This document shows, in pieces, positions 1-8,220 of a stretch of 64,000 bases of DNA (position 1 is the first letter of the stretch; every line of letters starts with the position of its first letter). This stretch comes from Maribellus sp. CM-23 (lineage in GTDB: Bacteria > Bacteroidota > Bacteroidia > Bacteroidales > Prolixibacteraceae). The stretch covers positions 186,001 to 250,000 of the forward strand of contig NZ_JADWYJ010000006.1 of NCBI RefSeq assembly GCF_021354595.1, written 5' to 3'. The notes under the pieces were generated by a model. It saw only the letters and a list, made by a program, of their open reading frames with translations. It ran no database searches and was not told where the DNA came from. The translations under genes and the position numbers were made by a program.

Positions 1-1
1 A

Positions 2-1726
2 GTCAGTGAGAAGAACTTTCTTTATATGCTGAGTTTGGTTGTGGGGTTACTGAGTGGTTTGGCTGCTCTTATTTTAAAAAGGAGTATTCACTTTGTGGCA
101 GAAGGACTTACTTCTTATATCGATTTGGAGGGATTCCGGTACCTGTACCTGTTTTTCCCGATGTTTGGTATTTTTCTGACCGTTTTGTTTATCCGGTATT
201 TTATCAAGGACGATATCGGGCATGGTGTTTCAAAAATTTTGTATGCCATATCCAAGAAGAGCAGTAAGCTAAAACCACATAAAATGTATTCGTCGATGGT
301 GGCCAGTTCGCTCACCATTGGTTTTGGAGGGTCGGTAGGATCGGAGGCACCCATTGTGCTTACAGGTGCTTCGATTGGTTCCAACCTGGCTCGCATATTT
401 AAACTTCGCTACAAGTACATCACGCTGATGGTGGGATGTGGAGCAGCCGGTGCTATTGCTGGTATCTTTAACGCCCCAATGGCAGGTATCGTTTTTACGC
501 TCGAAGTTTTGATGCTCGATCTGAACATGGCCTTTTTGATTCCGCTGTTGATATCAGCCGTAACGGCCACTGTGTTAGCCTACTTTTTTATGGGCGAAGG
601 AGTGCTGTTGAAATTCGTACAGGTTGCTCCCTTCGAAATCAACACTATCTGGATTTTTCTTCTGGTAGGTGTTTTTACTGGCTTTTTAGGCCTTTACTTT
701 ACCCGTGGTACCATGTACTTCGAAAGTCGGTTTAAGGGCATTAATAGCTGGTTTATACGCATGTTGGCCGGTGGTTTCATCGTCGGAGTGCTGGTATTTC
801 TTTTTCCTCCGTTGTGGGGGGAAGGGTACGACAGTATTATTACCGTTTTTAACAATCACGGGCATGAATTGCTCGATTCATCTCTTTTTGCTCCCTGGAA
901 AGATAATCCGTATATCGTGTTACTGGTAGTTGCCGGTATTTTGATATTTAAAGTGCTGGCCATGTCAGCTACAACCGGGGGAGGAGGTAATGGCGGAATC
1001 TTTGCCCCTACTTTGTTTTCAGGAGCCCTGGCTGGTTATTTTGTCATTAAACTGCTGAATACCTTATTCGGACTTAATGTGGTGGAAAACAACTTTGCCC
1101 TGGCGGGAATGGCCGGAATGATGGCAGCAGTAATGCATGCACCACTTACCGGAATTTTCCTTACGGCTGAAATAACAGGTGGTTACGGAATGTTTATTCC
1201 GCTATTGATCACCTCCACCGTAGCCTATGTAACCATTATGGCATTTGAGCCGCATTCAATCTATACCAAACGCCTGGCAGATACCGGCGAACTGATTACC
1301 CACAACAAAGACAAAGCGGTGTTGAGGTCGATGGAAGTGAAAAAACTGATTGAAAACGATTTTGTTATTCTTTCGCCTGATGGAACATTAAGAGACCTCG
1401 TAAAAGCTATTTCAAAATCGAACCGAAACTTATTTCCGGTGGTTGATAAGGAAGGTTATTTAAAAGGCATGGTCAAATTATCAAAGATCAAATCATTGAT
1501 TTTTGAACCGGAATTATATGATAAGGTAAAGGTGAAGGATTTAATGTTCATGCCCGAGTTTTATATTTCGTCGCAGGACAGCATGGAGACTGTGGCCGAG
1601 AAGTTTGAGACTTCGAACCGCTACAACCTGGCTGTTATTGACGAAGGTAAATACCTTGGGTTTATCTCTCGTGCCTTGGTATTTTCCAACTACCGGAAAA
1701 CATTGGAGTACTTTTCACACGATTGA
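2..1726 (+). CDS. ClC-family chloride channel/transporter with CBS pair, 5' partial
   Basis: Inner-membrane ClC protein that passes chloride, as a channel or a Cl-/H+ exchanger. Numbered from the Met at 26, residues 1 to about 420 are hydrophobic helices with the family's filter signatures in variant form: GHGVSK at 65-70, GSVGSEAP at 102-109 and GGIFAP near 325. The last 120 or so residues hold two CBS-like segments (beginning VKKLIENDFVIL and VKDLMFMPEF), which in the family bind adenine nucleotides and gate the channel. The frame is open to the window edge and reads SEKNFLY before the Met at 26. ClC proteins normally have a cytoplasmic segment there, so the true start is probably outside the window and the Met at 26 is internal. 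A channel and an exchanger cannot be told apart with certainty from this reading. Confidence 0.93.
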   Translation, partial: VSEKNFLYMLSLVVGLLSGLAALILKRSIHFVAEGLTSYIDLEGFRYLYLFFPMFGIFLTVLFIRYFIKDDIGHGVSKILYAISKKSSKLKPHKMYSSMVASSLTIGFGGSVGSEAPIVLTGASIGSNLARIFKLRYKYITLMVGCGAAGAIAGIFNAPMAGIVFTLEVLMLDLNMAFLIPLLISAVTATVLAYFFMGEGVLLKFVQVAPFEINTIWIFLLVGVFTGFLGLYFTRGTMYFESRFKGINSWFIRMLAGGFIVGVLVFLFPPLWGEGYDSIITVFNNHGHELLDSSLFAPWKDNPYIVLLVVAGILIFKVLAMSATTGGGGNGGIFAPTLFSGALAGYFVIKLLNTLFGLNVVENNFALAGMAGMMAAVMHAPLTGIFLTAEITGGYGMFIPLLITSTVAYVTIMAFEPHSIYTKRLADTGELITHNKDKAVLRSMEVKKLIENDFVILSPDGTLRDLVKAISKSNRNLFPVVDKEGYLKGMVKLSKIKSLIFEPELYDKVKVKDLMFMPEFYISSQDSMETVAEKFETSNRYNLAVIDEGKYLGFISRALVFSNYRKTLEYFSHD

Positions 1727-1788
1727 TTCTGGGAGTTGCAAGCCATGTATGCTTTAGCAATTCAACAAAGGAGTGTGTGGATTTTACG

Positions 1789-1796
1789 TATTTTTG
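1789..1796 (+). promoter_or_regulatory. Putative -7 element TATTTTTG for the glycosylasparaginase gene
   Basis: The 8-mer matches the Bacteroidota -7 consensus TAnnTTTG and ends 25 bases before the ATG, a usual leader length in this phylum. No convincing -33 TTG lies 19 bases upstream, so the call is tentative. Confidence 0.4.
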
Positions 1797-1821
1797 AATG
1801 AACATTTAGAAACAGATAGTT

Positions 1822-2817
1822 ATGACTTCAAGAAGATCTTTTTTGGTGAAAGGCTCTTTGGCATTAGCCGGAATTGGCCTTGCAAAGCAGGGACTGGCAT
1901 CAGTTGGTGCTGAAAACGGAGGAAACATTCCGATTGTAATTTCTACATGGAATCATGGTTTGCCGGCCAACGAGGCTGCCTGGGAGGTACTTTCAAAAGG
2001 TGGTCATTCGCTTGATGCGGTAGAAGCAGGTGTGCGTGTTCCCGAAGCCGATCCCAACGTGATTACCGTAGGGAAAGGGGGCATTCCGGATGCCGAGGGA
2101 AAAGTAACGCTCGATGCCTGTATTATGGATGAAAAGGGCCGCGCCGGGTGTGTTACCTACCTTCAGCATATTGTGCATCCGATTTCTGTGGCCCGTTTGG
2201 TAATGGAAAAAACGCCGCATGTGATGCTTAGCGGTAAAGGAGCTTTGAAATTTGCGTTGGAGAATGGCTTTAAAAAGGAAAAACTGCTCACACCAAAGCG
2301 CAAGGAAGAGTGGAAAAAGTGGAAGAAGGAGCAAAACAAGTTCAGCAATAAGATAAATATTGAGAATGTAAGCGAAGACAATCACGATACCATCGGAATG
2401 CTGGCAATTGACAAAGATGGCAGAATATCGGGGGCATGTACCACCAGCGGAATGGGGTATAAAATGCCTGGCCGTGTAGGCGATTCTCCCATCATTGGCG
2501 CCGGTTTATTTGTGGATGGCGAAGTAGGTGGTGCTGTAGCTACCGGTTCCGGAGAGTTGGTAATGAAAACGGTGGGAACTTTTCTGGTGGTAGAGTTAAT
2601 GCGAAACGGCATGTCTCCGTCTGAAGCGTGCGAAGAAGCAGTTAAACGCATTGCCCGAAAGATTCCGGATTATGAGAATCACCAGATTGGTTATATTGCA
2701 CTGAACAAAAAGGGCGAATACGGTTCTTTTTGCATTCAACCGGGGTTTAATTTTGCGATTAAGAGTGAGGTGAAAACCGGAATGGAAGATGCCGAAGCCT
2801 GGTTAAAGAAGCTGTAA
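1822..2817 (+). CDS. N4-(beta-N-acetylglucosaminyl)-L-asparaginase (glycosylasparaginase), exported
   Basis: N-terminal nucleophile hydrolase that cleaves the GlcNAc-Asn bond of N-linked glycoasparagine. The start carries a twin-arginine signal (SRRSFLVKG, then a hydrophobic stretch ending near residue 27), so it should be exported folded by Tat. The precursor is expected to self-cleave before Thr190 in NHDTIGML, and that Thr becomes the catalytic N-terminus. Downstream GACTTSGMGYKMPGRVGDSP and GAGLFVDGEVGG match the substrate loop of the flavobacterial enzyme, and VTLDACIMD lies in the alpha chain. Length (331 aa) is normal. It stands alone, with its own -7 box and a hairpin shared with the convergent RRM gene. 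A likely role is amino-sugar or glycoprotein scavenging in the periplasm. Confidence 0.95.
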   Translation: MTSRRSFLVKGSLALAGIGLAKQGLASVGAENGGNIPIVISTWNHGLPANEAAWEVLSKGGHSLDAVEAGVRVPEADPNVITVGKGGIPDAEGKVTLDACIMDEKGRAGCVTYLQHIVHPISVARLVMEKTPHVMLSGKGALKFALENGFKKEKLLTPKRKEEWKKWKKEQNKFSNKINIENVSEDNHDTIGMLAIDKDGRISGACTTSGMGYKMPGRVGDSPIIGAGLFVDGEVGGAVATGSGELVMKTVGTFLVVELMRNGMSPSEACEEAVKRIARKIPDYENHQIGYIALNKKGEYGSFCIQPGFNFAIKSEVKTGMEDAEAWLKKL

Positions 2818-2841
2818 GAATCTTATACTTGATAAAAATAA

Positions 2842-2869
2842 AAAGGTGTTTGGATTTCCAAACACCTTT
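2842..2869. terminator. Bidirectional terminator between convergent genes
   Basis: A 12-bp perfect stem (AAAGGTGTTTGG with its complement) around the loop ATTT lies between the stop codons of two converging genes. T-rich sequence follows on both strands, stronger on the minus strand. Confidence 0.8.
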
Positions 2870-2894
2870 CTTATACTATCAGAGCATTAGTTGT

Positions 2895-3377
2895 CTACCA
2901 TTGCTCGTCGTAGCTTTGGCCGTAGCCTCCGCTGCGACGATCTCCGCCGCCTCTGCGGTCTCCACCGCCACCTCTGCGATCACCGAATTTACGGTCACCA
3001 CCGCCACGTCGGTCGTCGCTTCTAAAGCCACCACCGCCACCACGGCGATCACCACCACCGCCACCACGGTTAAAGCCACCACCACGGTTGAAACCGCCGC
3101 CACCGCCACGGTTAAAATCCCTTCTGGGGCGTTCCTGTTGAGGATTGGCCTCTTTAACAACAATGTTTTTCCCGTCTAATTCCGTTTCGTTCAGAGCCGC
3201 AATAGCTGCATTTGCTTCTTCGTCGTTTGGCATTTCAACAAAACCAAAACCTTTCGAGTTCCCGGTCTCTCTGTCAATAATAACTTTGGCAGAGGATACT
3301 TCTCCGTGAGCAGAGAAGAGATTCATTAGGTCTTCATCTGTAGTAGATGAGTTTAACCTTGCAACAAATAAATTCAT
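2895..3377 (-). CDS. Glycine-rich RRM RNA-binding protein
   Basis: Single RNA-recognition-motif protein of the cold-inducible glycine-rich type. Residues 2-75 form one RRM with RNP2 (LFVARL) and RNP1 (KGFGFVEM), so the two RNA-facing strands are intact. From about residue 85 the chain is a low-complexity tail of GGG, NRGG, DRRGGG and FNRGG repeats, ending YGQSYDEQW. RGG-type tails bind RNA non-specifically and favour condensates. Such proteins are thought to act as RNA chaperones in Bacteroidota; this role is inferred from the family. The repeats produce long open frames on the other strand, which I treat as shadows. The gene is monocistronic and shares a terminator with the convergent glycosylasparaginase. 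Confidence 0.95.
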   Translation of the reverse strand: MNLFVARLNSSTTDEDLMNLFSAHGEVSSAKVIIDRETGNSKGFGFVEMPNDEEANAAIAALNETELDGKNIVVKEANPQQERPRRDFNRGGGGGFNRGGGFNRGGGGGDRRGGGGGFRSDDRRGGGDRKFGDRRGGGGDRRGGGDRRSGGYGQSYDEQW

Positions 3378-3602
3378 AAAAAAAATAGAAAAATAAAGTA
3401 ATGTATAAATTGTAAAACACTGGTGCTGTTAACACCTTTTAAAATCAATGAATTAAGAAGAACGTTAGAAATTAAGACAGAAAATCACAAGGTTTCAATT
3501 TGGTGAAGAACGTATTAAATTCTATATGCAAATAAAAGTACTATTTATCAGATTTACACTATACCTACAACTCTTTTTTTAGAAAAATTTTTGAAAGTTA
3601 AA

Positions 3603-3624
3603 AGGCCTTTCCGAAAAAAGGCCT
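3603..3624 (-). terminator. Intrinsic terminator of the cytidylate-kinase-like gene
   Basis: Inverted repeat AGGCCTTT / AAAGGCCT with a 6-base loop. Reading on the minus strand it is followed by TTTAAC. It lies about 120 bases past the kinase stop codon. Confidence 0.65.
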
Positions 3625-3651
3625 CTGTAAGGTGAGATTTAAGTATTAATT

Positions 3652-3668
3652 CTCCCGGTTTACGGGAG
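3652..3668 (-). terminator. Second hairpin 3' of the kinase-like gene
   Basis: Stem CTCCCG / CGGGAG with loop GTTTA, nearer to the stop codon than the main terminator. There is little T-run after it, so it may be a pause or 3'-end protecting hairpin rather than a terminator. Confidence 0.4.
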
Positions 3669-3746
3669 TTGTTATTATCATAGTGCTTCAAATATATTGT
3701 TTTATAAGGTTTTCTCAAACTAAAGCGGAAATTTAAACAAGAACGT

Positions 3747-4472
3747 CTAATAGTCATTAAAACGGGCAATGATCTGTTTATTCCTTAAAATATTGACAAT
3801 GGAGTCCACAATCAGGTCATCTTCCAACGAAGCATAATTGAAAATTACATCAAAATCGTTGTTTTCAGCTTTTCTCCCAATCACTTTTTCGATAAAGGAG
3901 TCACGCTTATCGTCCATCTCAGTAATAAATTTCTCGGCTTCGGCACGTGTCAGATCCTTGATCTGCATAACTCTGTTGATTCGCCAATCGGTTGGTGCTT
4001 CGAGCCTTATATTAAGCTTGTTAGGTACGTTTTTGAGAATTACGCCGGCCGACCGGCCAACAATGATGGTTCTTCCCTGGCATGCCAACCTGCAAATGAT
4101 ACCTTTAAGTGTCAGGATCAGGTTCTCATCCGAAATATCGTAAATGGTTTCTTCCGAAAATGCTTTGTCAACGGTTTTCAGGAATTTGACAGCGTCGCCT
4201 TTTTCATTGTCGTATCCGCCTTCAACCACTTCAGCAATCATCTCTTCCACCACTTGCGAGAACATTTCTTTGTCGACCCATCTCCAATCTGCATCGGTTT
4301 TTGTATCGGACATGTAACTGTAGCCGGTTAAAATTTTCGACAATTTTATGGCAATTCGCTTGGCTGAACATCCCGCCTGGCGGGAAATAGTGATAAAAGG
4401 GCCGGGAAAATCTCCGGTTTCAAAATTCATATGCCGGTAATTCTGTAAATAGTTATTGAAGAAGTTCTCCAT
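3747..4472 (-). CDS. Cytidylate kinase-like family protein
   Basis: P-loop NTPase of the cytidylate-kinase-like family (AAA_26 type), 241 aa. After a short N-terminal extension, residues 26-45 read PFITISRQAGCSAKRIA, a divergent Walker A that follows the family's ITISRxxGS pattern. A central IIVGRSAGVILK and the later RAEAEKFITEMDDKRDSFIEK with a downstream DFDVIFNYASL match the kinase lid and core. It probably phosphorylates a nucleotide or small molecule, but these proteins are distinct from true Cmk and the substrate is not known. It is a single gene with a TAGTTTTG -7 box 30 bases upstream and its own terminator. Confidence 0.85.
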   Translation of the reverse strand: MENFFNNYLQNYRHMNFETGDFPGPFITISRQAGCSAKRIAIKLSKILTGYSYMSDTKTDADWRWVDKEMFSQVVEEMIAEVVEGGYDNEKGDAVKFLKTVDKAFSEETIYDISDENLILTLKGIICRLACQGRTIIVGRSAGVILKNVPNKLNIRLEAPTDWRINRVMQIKDLTRAEAEKFITEMDDKRDSFIEKVIGRKAENNDFDVIFNYASLEDDLIVDSIVNILRNKQIIARFNDY

Positions 4473-4501
4473 TTTTTGATTTAGTTAAGCAACTGGTTCA
4501 T

Positions 4502-4533
4502 CAAAACTAATTTACAATCAAATATTCTGTAAA
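4502..4533 (-). promoter_or_regulatory. Putative promoter of the cytidylate-kinase-like gene
   Basis: Minus strand: TTTA, 20-base spacer, TAGTTTTG, ending 29 bases before the ATG. The -7 box fits TAnnTTTG; the -33 box is one base off TTTG. Confidence 0.45.
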
Positions 4534-4701
4534 CACATAAAACATGTTATAGAATAGCTGAATTTGGAGATGTTTTTTAACAACTTCTGGCTGAGTCGTG
4601 TAAAATAGCTACTTTTAAAACGTTGGTTAATACCTTGCTGTAATTAGGCTGAATGGTATTGGCGAATGTGTTTGTTTGTTGAAAATCAAATGAATGAGAT
4701 C

Positions 4702-5751
4702 ATGAAAACAACGATAAAAACTGCTTTAACATCGTTCGGAATGTCGGGCCAGGTATTTCACGGGCCTTTGTTGAAGGTGAATTCAGGGTTTGAGGTCGTA
4801 AGTATTTTAGAGCGATCAAAAAACTTATCGGCAAAGCTTTTCCCCGAAGCGACCATTGTGCGCAGCTATTCAGAAATCCTCGATAATCCCGAGATAGAGC
4901 TGGTGGTGGTAAATACGCCTGACAGTTTTCACTTTAATATGGCAAGAGAAGCCCTGGAAGCCGGGAAGCATGTGGTGGTGGAAAAGCCCATGACCTTAAA
5001 AAGTGAAGAGGCCGAAGCGTTGATCGACCTGGCGAAAAAGAAGAACCGGATGCTAACGGTTTTTCAGAACAGGAGATGGGATGCCGATTTCAGAACTGTT
5101 CAACAGGTTATAAAGGAAGCAAAATTTGGCCGGCTGATTGAGTTTGAGTCTCATTTTGATCGTTACCGAACCTCCATTGCGCCCAACACCTGGAAGGAAG
5201 AAGGAGATGAATATGCCGGAGTGCTTTACAACCTGGGCTCGCACATGGTCGACCAGGCTGTGGTTTTGTTTGGGATGCCGAAAGAAGTCACGGCTCATTT
5301 GCGCATTGTCAGAAAAGGGGGAGTGGTATACGATTATTACGATATCAGGCTTGAATATGCCGGATTTGCGGCTCTTTTGAAGTGCTCTTACCTGGTGAAA
5401 GATCCGGGGCCTCGGTATACAATTCATGGCGAGTTGGGGACTTTTTACAAGTCAGGGATCGATCCGCAGGAGGAACTCTTGAAAGCTGGTAATCTGCCAA
5501 CTGGTGAGGACTGGGGGGCAGAACCGCCAGAAGAGTGGGGAACATTGTTTTATGAAGAAGTCGGGGATGAAGTGGAAGAGTTGGTGGAAACGATTCCCGG
5601 AAATTATGGCCTTTTTTACGAGAATGTGTACGAGGTTATTCGTAACAATGCCAACTTGTTGGTGAAACCGGAACAGGCCGCCGGTGTTATTCGAATTTTG
5701 GAAGCTTGTCTGCAAAGCAACCGTGAGAAGCGAACCGTTGAAATTTGCTAA
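4702..5751 (+). CDS. Gfo/Idh/MocA family NAD(P)-dependent oxidoreductase
   Basis: Cytoplasmic two-domain oxidoreductase acting on a sugar or polyol-type substrate. The N-terminal Rossmann domain starts TALTSFGMSGQVFHGPLL, where the usual GxGxxG is relaxed to FGMSGQVF. Cofactor-side VVVEKPMTL carries the family's catalytic-type Lys in EKP. The C-terminal domain has GVLYNLGSHMVDQAVVLFG, matching the GGGxLxDxGxHxxD substrate motif in modified form. Overall it resembles the YdgJ/YvaA branch. I chose the Met at 4702 (MKTTIKTALTS) because the fold begins there; Mets at 4690 and a non-ATG codon at 4666 are alternatives. It is monocistronic. The substrate cannot be read from the sequence. Confidence 0.92.
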   Translation: MKTTIKTALTSFGMSGQVFHGPLLKVNSGFEVVSILERSKNLSAKLFPEATIVRSYSEILDNPEIELVVVNTPDSFHFNMAREALEAGKHVVVEKPMTLKSEEAEALIDLAKKKNRMLTVFQNRRWDADFRTVQQVIKEAKFGRLIEFESHFDRYRTSIAPNTWKEEGDEYAGVLYNLGSHMVDQAVVLFGMPKEVTAHLRIVRKGGVVYDYYDIRLEYAGFAALLKCSYLVKDPGPRYTIHGELGTFYKSGIDPQEELLKAGNLPTGEDWGAEPPEEWGTLFYEEVGDEVEELVETIPGNYGLFYENVYEVIRNNANLLVKPEQAAGVIRILEACLQSNREKRTVEIC

Positions 5752-5754
5752 ACA

Positions 5755-5915
5755 GGTAAAGGGGCAAGAAAACTAGTAATGAGTAGAGAGTATTGAGTAT
5801 CGAGAATCCAGAATCAAGTATCGAATCAGGAGAATTAAATATTTAAGCATTCACGCATTACAGCATTCTGTCCTTCAATCCATCAGTCCTTCAATCTAAC
5901 ATCGAGTATCCGGTA
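5755..5915. repeat. Degenerate low-complexity intergenic repeat
   Basis: The first part is built from variants of GAGTAT, GAGAAT and CGAATC words (GTATTGAGTATCGAGAATCC and similar). The second part repeats variants of CATTCACG-CATTACAG-CATTCTG and TCCTTCAATC. The words return near the end as CGAGTATCC. No ORF, promoter or terminator is evident. Confidence 0.5.
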
Positions 5916-6836
5916 CTAATTATGGAGCTTCGCCAGTGCTTTTTGTGTGCGGCCAATGTAATTATCGATTTGGTCTTTTTCTTCAAACCCGATGATCATC
6001 ATATCTACGCTGCCAAGCCCGAGCACAAAGTTGAGTGCATTGTCAATTTTTTCGCTGTCATTTCGCAGTTTTCCGTCGCCAACCAGCTTCATGCCAATAA
6101 CACCTTTTCCCGATTTGTGAAGCTGATGGATCACTTCTACCACTTCCTGCGGGTCTGGTTTGTCCATAGCGATTCCGTATGGGTTGATACGTACATGAAT
6201 GACATCTACCCACGAACTTTCAAGCGCCGCTTTCATTGCCGGCAGCGAATGAACCGAAACTCCGTGTCCACGGATAATGCCTTTGGCTTTTAAGTTTTCC
6301 AGGATATCCATTTGCGCTTTCATACTGTCAGTCCAGTTGTCATCCACCATGCAGTGCAACTGTACCAGATCGATGTAATCGGTGTTAAGTTCTTTCCGGA
6401 AACGATCCACCACCACATCGGCCGGAGGACGTTCGTTTTCAGGAATTCCACCACCGCGTTCCCAAATTTTTGTGGTAATGGTCAGCTCTTTCCGATCCAT
6501 CTTTTTCATGGCTTTTGCCAGCATTTGGTGGGTTCCGTAAGTGTCGGCCAAATCGAAGTAGCGTATGCCTTTTTCATACGCATGATGCAGTAATTCCAGG
6601 CTTTGAGCTTCATCCTGCCGTGTTAGAAAGCTGGACCGGTTGGTCGCATGAACACCCGTTCCCATTCCGAGTAGGGATGTTTGGATACCGGAGTTTCCCA
6701 ACGTGACTTTTTGTAAGGGATCAAGACTGCTAAAGCGGGTGTCTGCGGCGTACAACGGGTTGGAAAAGAGCAGGTGGGCAGTTCCCAAACCAAGAGCACC
6801 GATAAACTTTCTGCGATTCATGTTTAAGTCTGACAT
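5916..6836 (-). CDS. Aldo/keto reductase with Tat signal
   Basis: NADP-type aldo/keto reductase, 306 aa, sent to the periplasm or membrane. The N-terminus has the twin-arginine motif NRRKFIGALG and a hydrophobic stretch ending near LYAAD. The catalytic tetrad is present: Asp95 and Tyr100 in YFDLADTYG, Lys123 in TITTKIW, and His161 in DLVQLHCM. The start at 6836 (MSDLNMNRRKF) puts the signal at the N-terminus; an in-frame codon at 6914 would add 26 residues before it and is less likely. Exported AKRs of this kind are common in Bacteroidota and are usually of unknown substrate. The FRG gene lies 79 bases upstream on the same strand, so the two may be co-transcribed. Confidence 0.9.
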   Translation of the reverse strand: MSDLNMNRRKFIGALGLGTAHLLFSNPLYAADTRFSSLDPLQKVTLGNSGIQTSLLGMGTGVHATNRSSFLTRQDEAQSLELLHHAYEKGIRYFDLADTYGTHQMLAKAMKKMDRKELTITTKIWERGGGIPENERPPADVVVDRFRKELNTDYIDLVQLHCMVDDNWTDSMKAQMDILENLKAKGIIRGHGVSVHSLPAMKAALESSWVDVIHVRINPYGIAMDKPDPQEVVEVIHQLHKSGKGVIGMKLVGDGKLRNDSEKIDNALNFVLGLGSVDMMIIGFEEKDQIDNYIGRTQKALAKLHN

Positions 6837-6915
6837 ATTGTTTTGTTTAGATTTAAATGGTATTTCCAAAGAAAAACTCACCCCGGAATTTTTCACTCTC
6901 ACTAACGATAACAAA

Positions 6916-7725
6916 TTAGTGGATTTTAGGTTGATAATGGCGTTTTAGCCAGCGTGCCAGTCCGTCCAAGCCCGGAAAAAGAACTCTTTCAGTTATGTTG
7001 GCCTGGTCGAGTTTGTCACGTATTTCCCATTTTAATGCTGCCGGAATAATAATGCGCCGGTACACTTCGGGATGTTTCACCAACCAGTCGTCCAAAATGG
7101 CGGTTGGACTGGTCATGATCGAAAACAAGGCAAACTGGTTTACAATGCGATCGTCCAACGATGGCGGTTCAAAAAACAACACATGACCGGCACCGATTAT
7201 TTCATCCAGCTTTTGTACCGAAGGTATTTCCGATTCAAGCAGTTCAACCGTAAAAACATTGCATTTTTCGTAGTCGAGCAAAACTTTAAGGGGGCGGGGG
7301 ATTTGTTCGTTCACTTTAACAAAGTCCACCTGCCAGATCACTCCGTCAATGTCGAACTTTTCGGTATTGGCTGTGGCAAAGTGCATGGCAACAAAAGGCG
7401 AATAAGTCCAGTCTAAAAGTCTGGTCGACAAGCCGTGGTGCTGCGCCAGTACCAAAGCACGAAGTTGTGTGCTGGTTTGGTGGCTTTCTTCGGTGCGGGC
7501 GTACTTTCTGAAATTGCGAAGAATGTGGTATTCCAGTTCGGGACGAAGTCCGCAATTTCGGAGAAAACTGTTTTCCAGCTGGTACTGGCAATCCGACAGT
7601 CCCCGGAACGCATAATCGCTCCTGAAGCGGCCCATCCCGGGCTTCCATGAATCGTGGTAAACTTCGTTGACCAACTGATCCCAACTCGAAATTCTGATAT
7701 CGTTGGAGGTGATTTTGCAATTCAT
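6916..7725 (-). CDS. FRG domain-containing protein
   Basis: FRG-family protein, 269 aa, named for the Phe-Arg-Gly in YAFRGLSD near residue 43. The second hallmark, LAQHHGLSTRLLDWTYSP with FVAMHFAT just after, lies near residues 93-117. The C-terminal half (GAGHVLFFEPPSLDDRIVNQ, then IIIPAALKWEIRDKL) fits the family's beta-rich end. There is no signal peptide or membrane segment. Biochemistry is unsettled: FRG domains occur in phage-defence proteins and as lone genes, and a nucleotide-related activity has been suggested. Here it sits between an exported reductase and a small exported protein with no recognisable defence partner. A terminator just upstream (7761-7783) implies its own promoter. 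Confidence 0.9.
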   Translation of the reverse strand: MNCKITSNDIRISSWDQLVNEVYHDSWKPGMGRFRSDYAFRGLSDCQYQLENSFLRNCGLRPELEYHILRNFRKYARTEESHQTSTQLRALVLAQHHGLSTRLLDWTYSPFVAMHFATANTEKFDIDGVIWQVDFVKVNEQIPRPLKVLLDYEKCNVFTVELLESEIPSVQKLDEIIGAGHVLFFEPPSLDDRIVNQFALFSIMTSPTAILDDWLVKHPEVYRRIIIPAALKWEIRDKLDQANITERVLFPGLDGLARWLKRHYQPKIH

Positions 7726-7760
7726 CGGTTAAAGATTTTAACTCTTCCGAAGGTAATAAA

Positions 7761-7783
7761 AAAGGGGATGAAACATCCCCTTT
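7761..7783 (-). terminator. Intrinsic terminator of the small exported protein gene
   Basis: A 10-bp perfect stem AAAGGGGATG / CATCCCCTTT around a 3-base loop, followed on the minus strand by TTTATTACC. It separates the small gene at 7830-8060 from the FRG gene. Confidence 0.8.
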
Positions 7784-7829
7784 GGTCACTCAATGTGAGT
7801 AATGAAATATTCGTCTGTTCTTCGAATGG

Positions 7830-8060
7830 TTATTCTTTTTCAAGTATTTTATCCGTAGGGCAACCACCGTTTACAGTGTCTTTGGCCGGTTTATCAGCTT
7901 CTGCTTCCTTGTAATCAATTGCTTTTTCGGGTGCTGCAGGTTGAGCTTTGTGAACAATTATCTTCTCCACGGGGGTGCTTCTTTTTACAAAATCAAACTT
8001 ATTGCTGATTTTTAATCCGAGGATATAAAAGATGGAAGAGATAAGGATGATTGTTTTCAT
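7830..8060 (-). CDS. Small hypothetical protein with N-terminal membrane segment
   Basis: A 76-residue protein I do not recognise. The start MKTIILISSIFYILGLKI looks like a signal peptide or membrane anchor. The rest is polar, with proline and alanine (QPAAPEKA), acidic and basic residues, and a single Cys in GGCPTDKILEKE at the end. An upstream in-frame ATG at 8093 would add 11 polar residues before the signal and is less likely. A strong terminator follows it, which supports a real transcription unit. It is probably anchored in or exported through the inner membrane; function unknown. Confidence 0.55.
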   Translation of the reverse strand: MKTIILISSIFYILGLKISNKFDFVKRSTPVEKIIVHKAQPAAPEKAIDYKEAEADKPAKDTVNGGCPTDKILEKE

Positions 8061-8220
8061 TGTCGATTTTCTGTTTTCGAATTTCTCATGCAAATTATGT
8101 AAATCACTTAAAAGTCAGAAATGATTTCGGTGAATAAAGCCCGTTTTTCTGCAAACGACACGTTTTTTTCTACGAAATGAAAATTTCAAGGATTAAAATG
8201 CATTATCAATCAGGAGGAAA

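Larger units (their letters stand above)
3378..3746. other. Intergenic region without a gene, 3.4-3.7 kb
   Basis: AT-rich spacer between the start of the RRM gene and the 3' end of the kinase-like gene, both on the minus strand. It contains the kinase gene's terminator hairpins and presumably the RRM promoter. I found no clear TAnnTTTG box for the latter and no plausible ORF. Confidence 0.6.

Noticed and set aside
2829..3179. Long open frames on the plus strand opposite the RRM gene
   Set aside because: They consist of Ala/Thr/Val runs produced by the complement of the glycine-rich repeat codons, and the RRM reading is clearly the real one.
5755..5915. CRISPR array
   Set aside because: The repeats are short, overlapping and degenerate, with no constant repeat and spacer lengths and no cas genes.
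7346..7789. 147-codon frame overlapping the FRG gene in another minus frame
   Set aside because: No known motif, unnatural composition, and the FRG frame has both family signatures.
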